From assembly GCA_963921195.1 (NCBI GenBank), contig OY992540.1, positions 172,517,896 through 172,581,895 of the forward strand: a stretch of DNA of 64,000 nucleotides, written 5' to 3'. Both the position numbers and the translations under genes were made by a program. Source of the stretch: Pegoplata infirma (Eukaryota > Arthropoda > Insecta > Diptera > Anthomyiidae). Numbering within the stretch: the first letter of the stretch is position 1; the number at the start of each line of letters is the position of its first letter. Under the pieces are notes generated by a model that worked only from the letters and a program-made list of their open reading frames with translations, ran no database searches and was not told where the DNA came from. Below, piece after piece: positions 1 through 10,580 of this stretch.

Positions 1-228
1 ATGCGCAATAATGATGCATTCAAATCATGTGTCTTTGTCCAAAACTCATGCTTTTTCACGCAAAAAGTGTTAAATATATTAAAAAGAAAAGCAAGTGTTA
101 AATTTGATCTAAAAATAATTTTATATTATAAGTTTTATATAAAATATCTTTGAGAGTACCTTCCCATCGCGATAAATATACCAAATGTTTCATTTATTTA
201 ACAAAAATACAAAAAAACATGTAAAAAA

Positions 229-449
229 GTGTATTTTTTCAGAGGTTGGTTCAGTTCTTCAAGGGGGAACTTTTTTCCCCCTGGCCCGATTTTGCCCATT
301 CACGAACTTAACCTGCCTATGAACATGAGACATATTTGTGCCAAACGTCAGGAGTCTAGCTGTTTTATTTTGGACTGCATTGTGTTATCTACAGACAGAC
401 GGACATTCACAGAATGTCTTGGAATCGATCATGGATCAATAATATATAT
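229..449. repeat. dispersed fly repeat fragment (copy 1)
   Basis: The segment with AGAGGTTGGTTC, a TTCAAGGGGGAAC-like stretch, CCAAACGTCAGG, ACAGACAGACGGAC and GAATCGATCATGGATC recurs in diverged form at 12845-13050, with a shorter piece near 1640-1700. Its right part resembles the outer end of the inverted repeats at 41575 and 46964 (GATCAAGGATCATGAATATAT). It is interrupted at 450 by a palindromic element and resumes at 773-870 with ACTTTATGGGGTCC and TACAAACGGAATGACAAA. It has no coding potential. It is probably an old transposon fragment; the family is not identified. Confidence 0.5.
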
Positions 450-772
450 GGGGCATTCCAGGCCAAATCACTCACTTTTAGACCCGACCCCTTTAGATTT
501 ATTTTATTTTTGAATATGTTTTAGTACTTATTGAATGCAACTTGGACACCAATTTTCAGCCTTTTATTCCAAGATGGTGTTTCAATTTTTCAAAATGGCG
601 ATTTTCTCAAAAAAAAACTCAAAAATAAAATTGATTACTCAACACCATCTTAGAATAAAAGGCTAAAAATTGGTTTCCAGGTTGCATTTAATAAGTATTA
701 AAACATATCCAAAAAAAAAATAAATCGAATGTGGTCGGGTCTAAAAGTGAGTGATTTGGCCTGGAATGCCCC
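450..772. mobile_element. palindromic foldback MITE, GGGGCATTCCAGGCC ends
   Basis: The left end GGGGCATTCCAGGCCAAATC is the reverse complement of the right end. The arms pair over roughly 150 bp each (for example TTTTAGACCCGACC against GGTCGGGTCTAAAA, and CCTTTTATTCCAAGATGGTG against its mirror), so the whole element can form one hairpin. The flanks are AT-rich on both sides (AATATATAT and ATATACTT), so a short ATAT target duplication is possible but not provable. It is inserted in the dispersed repeat at 229-449/773-870, whose intact relatives read AATATATATACTTTATGG. No coding sequence. Superfamily uncertain. Confidence 0.65.
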
Positions 773-960
773 ATATACTTTATGGGGTCCCCGACCGATA
801 TTTCGATGGGTTACAAACGGAATGACAAAGTGAGTATACCCCCATACTGTGGTTGAAGGGTATAAAAAGGTAAAATTTTCCAAATTTGAAAAAATAAAAC
901 GAATTGTGATCACAACTCTAATTACACTGCGGAACACTAAAAAATAAAACAAGAGTTACG

Positions 961-1100
961 ACCATCATTTCCATATATTTCGGACATGCTGATTCGAATG
1001 GCGTACTCCGCTTTTCGATGTATGGTACAGTTTTCTTGCAAAATGTCGTTAAAGATTTGCTGATTTAGAGCCAGTTTTTTAACAAAAAAATTTGCAAAGT
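961..1100. repeat. diverged fragment of the 61.7-kb foldback family
   Basis: The stretch with TTTCGGACATGCTGATTCGA, then GGTACAGTTTTCTTGC and AATGTCGTTAAAG, matches the arms of the foldback at 61699-63140 (GGGCATGCTGATTCCAATGG, GGTACAGTTTTTTTCGC, ACGTCTTTAAAG). Only part of one arm is present, so it is a truncated relic. Confidence 0.45.
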
Positions 1101-1110
1101 TAATCTATAT

Positions 1111-2403
1111 TAGGGATGCCAAACGGGATTGACATTTCCAAATCCCGGGATTCGGGATTTTAAAATCCTAATCCCGGGATCCCGGGATTTTTCGGGATTT
1201 CGGGATTTTTCGGGATCCCGGGATTTTTCGGGATTTCGGGATTTTTCGGGATTTCGGGATTTATTAAAATTAACCTTTTTCACGTTATATTTTTAATATT
1301 TTTTTTTTATAATTAAATATTTAATTAATTCATAACCATTGAATAATTATCGAAAAGTTTTACATATTTAGCACAGAAAAACCAAAAATTTAGGAATAAC
1401 TATGACCGATTTGAATAGATTCGAGCGATGTCCGTCTGTGAAAGACGCGATGCAGTCGAATTCAAAAGATCAGTTTTTTTTTTTCGTTCGGTCTCTTTTT
1501 TAGAAGTGGATATAAAATATTTGTTTAAATAATTTAAATAACTGTATTAATAAATTTGTTAATATTTCTCGCGAAGGGAAGGTGTCTCTCAATGTCCTCC
1601 GCCGATACAACATTTGGCGGGACTAGAAAAATGTCATTTTCTGGCTAGGTTCTTCAAGGGGGAAATTTTCCCTTATCCGCTTTAACTCATTTACGAACTA
1701 AATCTGTTAAAAAGAAACTTTACAGAGGGATTACTTAATGCTCCCTTATAAATTTAACTCTCGGCAAATATTTAACTGCTTCTTAAAAATGTTGGCATAT
1801 GCATATCTCTGCAGCTAACTGTATATTAGGGTGAAGCAAATTTTCCTTTGTTCGAATTTCAAAATCTTTGGGGTTGCCCTTTAAGGTCAATATTTGTACA
1901 AAAAATTATTGGGCCTGTAGGGTTCTATTTAATCATGAAAATCGGAAAGTTTCAAACAAAGTAAAAAATTGTTTAAATTTGTTCGGATTTTTCCGATTTT
2001 ATAGTCAACAAAGGAATCCTGACTCCGACGATTTTTAAGTTCTAAAAAAAGAAAATTTGCTCCACCGTTATGTATATAAAGTAATACGTCTTAAAAATTA
2101 AATTGTACTCCAAAAGAGTAATAGAAATTAATCCCAATTTGCCTCATTTGAAAGATATTTCAAACAGCTTTCAAATGATATCCATATTGTCACCACCGGA
2201 AAACAAACACTGAAGAAATAGTAAATTTTGATTACAAAATTTGAAACAAAAATCCCGAAATCCCGAGATTTTTCGGGATTTGTCAATCCCGGAAAATCCC
2301 GAAAAATCCCGGGATTGAAAAAAATAAATCCCGGGATTCGGGATTTGTCAATCCCGAAAAATCCCGGGATTTCGGGATTCGGGATTTCCCGTTTGGCATC
2401 CCT
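1111..2403. mobile_element. hAT-like element, GGGATTT-type subterminal repeats
   Basis: The ends are TAGGGATGCCAAACGGGA and its reverse complement. They are flanked by a perfect 8-bp duplication ATCTATAT (1103-1110 and 2404-2411), the hAT hallmark. Inside each end lie many copies of CGGGATTT / AAATCCCG and CCCGGGATTT (1140-1260 direct, 2240-2390 opposite), possibly transposase-binding arrays. Length is 1293 bp with no transposase reading frame. The interior (1270-2230) is AT-rich and contains a piece of the dispersed repeat at 1640-1700. It is inserted into the first bases of Helitron-like element 1. Confidence 0.8.
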
Positions 2404-4516
2404 AATCTATATATATAATTTCCCTATTTGTGTGTTCCTCTTTTTTTGTCTATCCAGAGCTTTTTGAAGCCAACTGATGAGCTACAAAGTTGAAAATTGC
2501 CATACATATAGTAAAACACCTGGGGCAGATCCTAACGTAGCCGGATTTTCGATTTTTGGCCTGTGGGCGGAGAAATAAGCGGAAAAGTGGGCGTGGCAAA
2601 ACTCAATTTTTTGACATTTTTGCTTAATTTAAAGCCCCCTAATGACTGGAAGCTGAAAACTTCCCATAATATAGTCCTAACGATGGCGCATATCACCAAG
2701 TAGTCGGATTTAAAATTTTCGCAATGTGGGCGTAGAATTGAGAGGAAAAGTGGCGTGGCAGAATTGGGATTTTTTTAACATTTTTACTTCTTCTGAAGCC
2801 CCCAAATGACTTAGGAAGCGGAAAATTGCATAGCATTTAGTTCTAACAATGAACCATATCCTGAATTAATCGGATTTAAATTTTTTAGACTGCGGAAGGA
2901 GAATTAAGAGAAAAATGGGGCGTGGAAAAATTGTATTTTTTAATATTTTAACTAATTTAAAGGCCCCCAATGACTTATAACGATGAAAATTAAAATTTTT
3001 ACTTATTTTAAAGTCCTCTAATGACTTAGAAAGCTGAAAATTTCCTAGCACATAGTCCTATCGATGAAGCATATCATGAAGTTGTCGAATTTTAAATTTT
3101 TTGACTGTGGTCGGAGAATTGAAAGAAAATGGGGAGTGACAAAATTGGGATTTTTAACATTTTAACTACTTTTGAAGCCCCCAAAGGAAGCGGAGAATGC
3201 ATAGCGTATAGTCCTAACGATGTAGTAAATCCTGAAGTAATCGGATTTAAAATTTCTAGACTGTGGACGGAGAATTTAAAGATAAAAGAGCGTGGAAAAA
3301 TTGGGTTTTTTAATATTTTAACTAATTTGAAGACCCCTAATGACTTAGGAAGATGAAAATTGGCATGTATATAGTAGGTTTCTCGGGGAAGATCAACACG
3401 AACCTGGATTTTTGATATCCAGTGTATGGGTGGAGAATAAGACAGGCAAAGGGGTGTGGTAAATTTATTACCATCTATTTTCTGTATATATTATTTTTTT
3501 TGTGTATCCAGCGCCTTTTGAATCTCATTGATGGGCTTAAACGCTTAAAATTGGCATGCATATACATAGTAAAACACCAGAGACTGACTCTTACGAAGCC
3601 GGATTTTTTCCCTGTGGGCGGCGAATTACGAGAAAAAGGGGACTTGGCAAAATTATTTTTTAACATTTTTGAGTATTTTTAAGCTCCACCCCAATGAATT
3701 AGGAAGCTGAAAATCCCTAACATGAAGTCCTAACTATGAAGCATATTCTAAAGTAGTCCAATTTAACATTTTTGGAATGTAGACGGAGAGTTGAGAGGAA
3801 AAAGGGGAAAGGCAATATTGTGTTTTTTTTTTTTTTTTGTTTAATTTAACTAACTTTAAAGCGCTAATGACCTACGCAGCCGAAAATTGGCAAGCGTATT
3901 GTCCTGACACTGCAGCATTTTCTAAAGTAGTCAGACATAAAATTTTTTGACTGTGGACGGAGAATGAAGAGGAAAAAGGGGCATGGATACAAGTATAGTA
4001 CTAACAACGAAGCTTATCCTAAAGTAGTCAGATTTAAAGATTTTGGAATATGGACGGAGAATTAAGAGAAGAAATGGGCGGGGAAAAATTATGTTTTTAC
4101 ATCTTACCTAATTTTGAAGACACCTTATGACCTTGAAAGATGAAAATTGGGATGCATATGGTACGGACTATGGCAAAGATCAACACTGACCTGGATATCC
4201 AGTGAAATGGCGGAGATACAAAAAAAATCCGTTGTGAATTTTGTTCAGTTTATATATATAATCTGTAACGTAGCCGGATTTTCGGCCTTTAAGACAGGGG
4301 AGTGGCGGAAGGCGGCGAAATTAAGTTTTTAATCATTTAAACTATTTCTGCAACCCCTAATGACTAAGGAAGCTGGAAATTGTAAAGCATAAAGTATTGA
4401 CAATGTATCATATCCTTATGAAGTCAACTGTGTACGGAGAATTATAAGGAAAAATTTAAGTGAAAAAAATGGTGTTTTTTGAAATTTTTTCTAATTTTAA
4501 AACCCTTCATGACTAA

Positions 4517-5104
4517 CAAGGGAAGTATCTCAACCCTTATGAACCGATTTGCATGAAACGTAAAATATATATAAAAGAGACAATTCTAAGGTTGGGGTGT
4601 CTCGGCTTATCGGCCATATCGGGGATTTAGGGGTTCAAAACATGGGTCAAAAAATGGCGAAAAAATCGTTTTTTGGATTTTTCAGCCATTTCTTTTTAAG
4701 AAACTATATGATGTTTACATATGAGAAGAAAGGTTTTTTTAGTGCCTATCCAACGGTGGCATAACTTTGTAAAAGTTTGGCTTCGTTAAATACTTTTTTC
4801 ATGAAAATGTGAAAATTTTGGGGGGTATTTATATGAAGACATAGAGCTACGATGTCCATATGAATACGAAATAATCTTTATTAAATTTAAGTCGACACGT
4901 ATTTTTGCTCTAGAGGATATTCCTGTTAGTTCGTGAGTTATCGAAATTTTCCCGGAGGTCCATATGGTTTCATAAGGGGACAACGAAATTTTGAAACACT
5001 AATATGGCCGAAAAGCCGAGACACCCCAACCTTAAAATCGTCTCATTTATAAATATTTTAAGTTTCATGCAAATCGGTTCATAAGGGTTGAGATACTTCC
5101 CTTG
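4517..5104. mobile_element. Harbinger-like foldback, copy a
   Basis: The ends CAAGGGAAGTATCTCAACCC and the mirror GGGTTGAGATACTTCCCTTG are flanked by the 3-bp duplication TAA (4514-4516, 5105-5107). Two further copies in this window lie at 27809 and 29925. The arms pair over about 100 bp (CCTTATGAACCGATTTGC, TTGGGGTGTCTCGGC). The 3-bp TNA-type target duplication points to the PIF/Harbinger group by established knowledge. Length 588 bp; no coding capacity. Confidence 0.7.
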
Positions 5105-6022
5105 TAAGAAAGATACAAATTGCCATGTATATAGGAGAGACCATGGGACAGATCCACACGATGGATTTTTGATATCCGGTTTAAGGATGGAAACGAAATG
5201 GGCGTTCTAAATTTAGTTCTAAAATTTTATCAATAAAACCTTTTATACTCATAAATTTTTTTCCAGTTTGGGAAATATATTGATGTAACTCAATCTAGCA
5301 ATATTAAATTTTTGAAGCACAAACATAATTTTTTATAAAGTTTGGTAAAAAATTAGAATTATTAAAAAAAGTGATTTGGTGTTCCGCCTGGCAGGGACAG
5401 GCTATTCGACTAGTTATTTATAATTTTTATGGCATGGAAAACAAAAGATATGACTTGTAGCAATATTTCTTATGCAAATTTGGTTTAAAGCTTTTCATCT
5501 TAAGTCCTAAAATTTGCGAATTTCTTAATTTTTTAAGGTTTTCGCGAAATTAGCAACCAAATTGGTCTTTGATAAAAAACTTCCTTTTAGTGAATCAAAA
5601 AGGCATTCCTAACAATACGAATAGTGGACAAAAAACAGCTATGTTATGTGGAATATCATGATGAAAATCGCGAAAAACCTTTATTTTGTATATGGCAGCA
5701 TCACTTTACGAGATGATTTAAGGCTCCATCTTTTAGTATATAATGTGGTAACCTTAAACAATAAACTGACCAAAAATTTGGCCAAAGAAGTTTTCAGTTG
5801 CAAAAGTTATCTTAACAAAAACAATTATTTCAGTGTTTGCCATGCAATTATTATAGTTTTTGTTAAGATAACTTTTGCAACTGAAAACTTTTTTGTTTAA
5901 GGTTCCCACATTATATACTAAAAGATGGAGCCTTTAATCATCTCGTAAAGTGATGGTGCCATATACAAAAAAACGGTTTTTCGCGATTTTCATCATGATC
6001 TATATATATAAAAGAGTAATGT

Positions 6023-6074
6023 GACTGACTGACTGACTGACTGACTGACTGACTGACTGACTGACTGACTGACT
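6023..6074 (+). repeat. (GACT)13 microsatellite
   Basis: Thirteen uninterrupted GACT units lie just inside the 5' end of Helitron-like element 2. Helitron-like element 3 has a similar (GTCT)n tract in the same relative position. Confidence 0.95.
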
Positions 6075-6099
6075 CATCATCGCCCAGCCCAAACCGCTG

Positions 6100-7090
6100 A
6101 AGCTAGAGACTTGAAATTTGGACTGTAGGTTCACCTCCCGGAATATAGATCCACTAAGGCTGGATTTTTGCCAGTGTTGATTCTAAGGGGGTAAAAAGGG
6201 TAAAAAACTGTACTTTTGGTACTTTTTATATCTCCTGAAATAATGGTCATAGAGACTTGAAATTTGGACTGTATGTTCACCTCCCGGAACATAGATACAC
6301 TAAGGCCGGATTTTTGCCAGTGTTGATTCTAAGGGGGTAAAAAGGGTAAAAAACTGTACTTTTGGTACTTTTTATATCTCATGAAATAATGGTCATAGAG
6401 ACTTGAAATTTGGACTGTATGTTCACCTCCCGGAATGTAGATCCTGTAAGGCTGGACTTTTGCCAATGTTGATTCTAAGGGGGTAAAAAGGGTAAAAAAC
6501 TGTACTTTTGGTACCTTTGATATTTTCTTAAATAATTGTCACAGAGACTTGAAATTTGGACTGTATGTTCACTTCCCGGAATATAGATTCACTAAGGCTG
6601 GATTTTCGCCAATGATGATTCTAAGGGGGTAAAAAGGGTAAAAAAACTGTACTTTTGGTACCTTTTTTATTTCCTTAAATAATGGTATTAGAAACTTGAA
6701 ATTTGCAATGTTGGTTTGCCTCCCGGAAAAAAAATCACTAAGGCTGGGTTTTTGCCAATGTTGATTCTACGGGGGTAAAATGGGTAAAAAAAATGTACTT
6801 TTGGTACTTTTTATATCTCCTGAAATAATAGTCATAGAGACTTGAAAATTGGACTGTATGTTCACCTCTCGGGATAAAATTCCATTTAGGCTGGATTTTT
6901 GCCAATGATGATTCTAAGGGGGGGGGGGGGGGGGGGGAAGGGTAAAAAACTGTACTTTTGGTACCTTTTACATTTACTTAAATAATGGTACTAGAAACTT
7001 GAAATTTGTAATGTGGGTTCACCTTCCGGAAAAAAAATTCAATATGGCTGTGTTTTTGCCAATGTTGATTCTACGGGGGTAAAAAGGGGA
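6100..7090 (+). repeat. 146-bp tandem repeat array
   Basis: Seven copies of a unit beginning near GAGACTTGAAATTTGG start at about 6109, 6255, 6401, 6547, 6694, 6840 and 6995, giving a period of 146-155 bp. Each unit carries TTCACCTCCCGGAA, GGCTGGATTTTTGCC, GATTCTAAGGGGGTAAAAA and CTGTACTTTTGGTACTTTT. Divergence rises to the right. The sixth copy has a run of about 20 G (6918-6937) where the others have GGGGGTAAAAAGGG. Non-coding. Confidence 0.9.
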
Positions 7091-7095
7091 AAAAA

Positions 7096-7889
7096 GTACC
7101 TTTTATAAAAAGTACCTTTTAAAAAAAGTACCTTTTATAAAAAGTACCTTTTATAAAAAGTACCTTTTATAAAAAGTACCTTTTATAAAAAGTACCTTTT
7201 ATAAAAAGTACCTTTTATAAAAAGTACCTTTTATAAAAAGTACCTTTTATAAAAAGTACCTTTTATAAAAAGTACCTTTTATAAAAAGTACCTTTTATAA
7301 AAAGTACCTTTTATAAAAAGTACCTTTTATAAAAAGTACCTTTTATAAAAAGTACCTTTTATAAAAAGTACCTTTTATAAAAAGTACCTTTTATAGAAAG
7401 TACCTTTTATAAAAAGTACCTTTTATAAAAAGTACCTTTTATAAAAAGTACCTTTTATAAAAAGTACCTAAAAAGTACCTTTTATAAAAAGTACCTTTTA
7501 TAAAAAGTACCTTTTATAAAAAGTACCTTTCATAAAAAGTACCTTTTATAAAAAGTACCTTTTATAAAAAGTACCTTTTATAAAAAGTACCTTTTATAAA
7601 AAGTACCTTTTATAAAAAGTACCTTTTATAAAAAGTACCTTTTATAAAAAGTACCTTTTATAAAAAGTACCTTTTATAAAAAGTACCTTTTACAAAAAGT
7701 ACCTTTTATAAAAAGTACCTTTTATAAAAAGTACCTTTTATAAAAAGTACCTTTTATAAAAAGAACCTTTTATAAAAAGTACCTTTTATAAAAAGTACCT
7801 TTTATAAAAAGTACCTTTTATAAAAAGTACCTTTTATAAATAGTACCTTTTATAAAAAGTACCTTTTATAAAAAGTAACTTTTATAAAA
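7096..7889 (+). repeat. 16-bp minisatellite (ACCTTTTATAAAAAGT)n
   Basis: Roughly 49 head-to-tail copies of ACCTTTTATAAAAAGT, almost all identical. There are a few single-base variants and one shortened unit near 7466-7476. The unit overlaps the GGTACTTTTTATA sequence at the end of the 146-bp repeat, so the array probably arose by expansion of that segment. TTTTATAAAA inside the unit is a dyad. Confidence 0.95.
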
Positions 7890-9048
7890 TTTTTCGGTGA
7901 AGAAAAAAGTCTTCTGGAAGAGATACTTTTTTGAAATTTTGTTTCTAACGGGGGTAAGAAAGTGTACTTTTGGTACTTTTTTTTTTTTTGTTCCTATAAT
8001 AATCACCGTTGAAGCTTGAATTTTGGAATGTAGGGGACTTCGGTGAAAAAAACATTCTGCTTAAGTATTTTTAAAAAATTATGTTTCTAGAGCTGTAAAA
8101 AAGTGTTTTTTGATCCTTTTTATATTTCATGAAGTAATTATCCTAGGCACTGAAATTTTGAATGCTTTAAAAGGTTATTTTTGGAAATTCTGTTTCTAAG
8201 GGTCGCGACCGATCGTAAAGGGGATAAAAAGTGCAAATTTGGTTATTCTTATATTTTTTGAAATAATGGTTCAGAAACATGATGTTTTAAATAAAGGATC
8301 ACCTAGCACAAAAAACAGTTTTTGGAAAATATAATTTTACGGGGAAAAGGGGGCAAATGGTTATTTTGAGATATCTAACTATTGAACTAAAAGCCACAGA
8401 AATAACACCCAAGACAAGGACATATTTTAAAATTTTAGGGTAAAAAGGGGTACCTGGTAACAGTGGTGTTAAATGGTACTTAAATGGTACTACTTAAATG
8501 GTACTGCAATATAAAGACAATAGAACTTTTTATTTTTTTAACGCATATTATATGGAGAGGAATGAAACTTACATGGAAGGAACGAAAGGAGATGGACTTG
8601 GAAGTGAAATGGAATAGAACGGGGAACGAAGTGGAATAGAGCTGGGAACAATATGGAATGATACTTTTTGCTTAAATTTTACGTATTTAACTTTGTTGAC
8701 TACATATTTGTTCTCTCTATATGTTTTTCCACTCAAACTAATTTTTATTCCAATTTTTTTTTCACTGAAATATTTATTCACTCAAAAACTTAAAACCCGA
8801 TATAAGGGCTCGAAAATTGTCAATATATTTTTTCACCGAAACGAGCATGATGACGTACCAGCGAAGTTATTCAAATTTTATTGTTTAAATTATTCATTAA
8901 AATATTATTTTATGAAAGACTTAAACGTCCACAAGTAAATAAAACAAAAACTATGTAGAGGATTTTTTTTTTAAATCGATAGAGTAATCCTGATCCTTAT
9001 ATTATCCGGTATTCAATACAACCGGTAACGAAGTACCGGGATGGTAAG
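7890..9048. other. gene-free interior of Helitron-like element 2
   Basis: The first part (to about 8450) continues decayed relatives of the 146-bp repeat (TGGTACTTTTT, GAAGCTTGAATTTTGGAATG). The rest is AT-rich with short GGAACGAAAGG/GGAATAGA-like runs. Open frames here are short and without recognisable domains. Confidence 0.6.
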
Positions 9049-9239
9049 CTAGTGGTCCATATAACATAGATGTTTTTTGTCCACTATTAGTAGTGCCATG
9101 GAGACCTTTATGATCCACAAAATGCAAGTTTTTTATCAGAGACCAATTTAGGGGTTAATTTCGCGAAAACGTAAAAAACGAAGAAATCCGCGAATTTAGG
9201 TTCAACTTTAGTGTCGATGAAAAGTGTAAGCACAGTTCG

Positions 9240-10580
9240 ATTTTTACTTAATTAAATGTCACAAAACTGTTAACAGCGAAATCGTAGCTGCTCGCATTCG
9301 CGAGATATCGCGAAATTAGTGTTTTTGTATTTTCCAAAATTTTAACAATGAATTTTTTTTAAATATCTTCAAAAACTGAGTATGCAGTTTTAATTATATT
9401 TATTTACAGGTCACAAAACAATTAACATCAATATCATATCTTCTCAATTTCGCGAGACATCGAAAATAAAAAAAAAAAAAATAAAAAATTCTAAAAAAAA
9501 TATTTTTCGCGTAAATTAGCAGTCAAGATATTGATTTAAGCAGTTTTACCGCCTTTAACCACATAAAATTTAAACTGCATACAATATATTTGTCGTCTCT
9601 TGATTTTTTTTCTTTAATTTTAGACACAAAAAAAAAATAATAATTAATATAAAAGCTTGAATAGTAATTTTGCAATTTCTCGGGAAATTGACCATCTATA
9701 ATTTTTGTCAACTTAAATAACCTCGAATTCAAACTGCATACCACATTTTTGTCGTTAATTAAAGTAAATGTTTTTATAGACGAAAAATAACACAAAGTAA
9801 TGAATAAATAGTAGTTTAGCGAGTTTTTTAGCGATATCTCGAAGAATTGAGCAGCTAGAATTTGAATGTTAACAGCCTTATCACCTTTAATCAATAGCAA
9901 ATCACACTGCATTTCGTGTTTTTCAACAATGTTAAAGAAACTTCATTTATTAATCAAAAGAAAAAATACCCCCAAAAAGCTGTTTTTCGCTATTTCTCGC
10001 GAAAGTGAGCAGCTAAAATTTTTTTGTGGGCAGTTTTAATTTCTTCCAACATGCTCAAATCAAACTTCGTACCACTTTTTTTTATTATTTCTAAAGAACC
10101 GGTTTTAAAATATAAATAAATAATAAAAAAAATTATATAATTACGCGATATCTCGCGAAATTTAACACCTACAATTTCGATGTCAACAGCTGTGTGACCT
10201 TTGATCAAGCACAAGTAAAACTGCGTACCATGTTTTTACGAAATTTTAAAGAAACATATCTAAAGATAAAAAACGAAAACAAAAACAGCAAAAAATTAAT
10301 TTAGCGATTTCTCGCGAACTAAAGAAGATAGGATTTTAATGTTTACTGTTTTGTGACCTTTAAATAAGTACAATTAAAACTGTATACTCAGTTTTTGAAA
10401 ATATTTAAAAAACTTCAATGTCAAAATTTAAAAAAATACAAAAACACTAATTTCGCGTTATCTCGCGAATGCGAGCAGCTACGATTTCGCTGTTAACAGT
10501 TTTGTGACATTTAATCTTGTAGAAATCGAACTGCGCTTACACTTTTCGTCGACACTAAAGTTCAACCTAAACATCCCTGA
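9240..10580. repeat. about 190-bp repeats with TCTCGCGA dyads
   Basis: A recurring unit contains TCTCGCGAAAT or CGCGAGATATCGCG, AGCTACAATTTCG, TTAACAG-TTTGTGACCTTTAAT, AAACTGCGTACCA and TTTTTGTCG. It can be followed near 9240-9330, 9390-9450, 9510-9590, 9680-9760, 9840-9920, 10000-10070, 10140-10220, 10310-10390 and 10450-10560. The 9200-9420 portion is in inverse orientation to 10370-10575, so the block as a whole is partly palindromic. It adjoins the foldback at 5480-9230 and may be part of it. Translations are AT-driven and uninformative. Confidence 0.7.

Larger units (their letters stand above)
1104..5413 (+). mobile_element. Helitron-like element 1 (non-autonomous, with nested insertions)
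   Basis: The 5' end is TCTATATATATAATTTCCC, split after its first bases by the hAT-like element at 1111-2403 and resuming at 2404. The 3' end is a short hairpin (GCCTG 5386-5390, CAGGC 5398-5402) followed by CTAG at 5410-5413 and a T. The flanks A and T fit Helitron insertion between A and T. The interior (about 2460-5340) is a degenerate tandem array of roughly 100-170 bp units carrying GGCGTGG, GAAGCTGAAAA and TAGTCCTAACGATG. The foldback 4517-5104 is a later insertion. No Rep/helicase coding is present, so any mobility would be non-autonomous. The terminal signals are short; the call rests on similarity of both ends to elements 2 and 4. Confidence 0.55.
5999..9052 (+). mobile_element. Helitron-like element 2
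   Basis: The 5' end is TCTATATATATAAAAGAG (preceded by A at 5998). The 3' end has a hairpin CCGGTAACGAAGTACCGG followed by CTAG at 9049-9052 and then T. The target is the right arm of a foldback, and the intact left arm shows the unoccupied site (mirror ...CATCATGATATTCC), so insertion was between A and T with no duplication, as expected for Helitrons. The contents are a (GACT)n tract, 146-bp tandem repeats, a 16-bp minisatellite and about 1.1 kb of AT-rich sequence. No Rep or helicase coding is present. Confidence 0.65.
5480..9230. mobile_element. long foldback element split by Helitron-like element 2
   Basis: The left arm (about 5490-5820) contains TTGGTCTTTGATAAAAAACTT, GTGGACAAAAAACAGCTATG, ATCATGATGAAAATCGCG and GGCTCCATCTTTTAGTATAT. 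The right arm contains the mirror of each, running 5840-5998 and then resuming at 9053-9225 (ATAACATAGATGTTTTTTGTCC, AAGTTTTTTATCAGAGACCA). The inner hairpin 5650-5998 is near perfect. The gap 5999-9052 in the right arm is the Helitron-like insertion. No coding function is supported. Confidence 0.65.

Noticed and set aside
229..513. 94-codon open frame as a gene
   Set aside because: It translates a dispersed repeat and runs into a palindromic MITE; the repeated copies do not preserve the frame.
6100..7889. CRISPR-like array
   Set aside because: The units are contiguous tandem repeats without unique spacers, in a eukaryotic transposon context.
9523..9912. 129-codon minus-strand open frame
   Set aside because: It lies within the TCTCGCGA repeats, and its F/Y/I/K/N-rich translation is what AT-rich repeat DNA gives. 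The same segments recur in other frames nearby.
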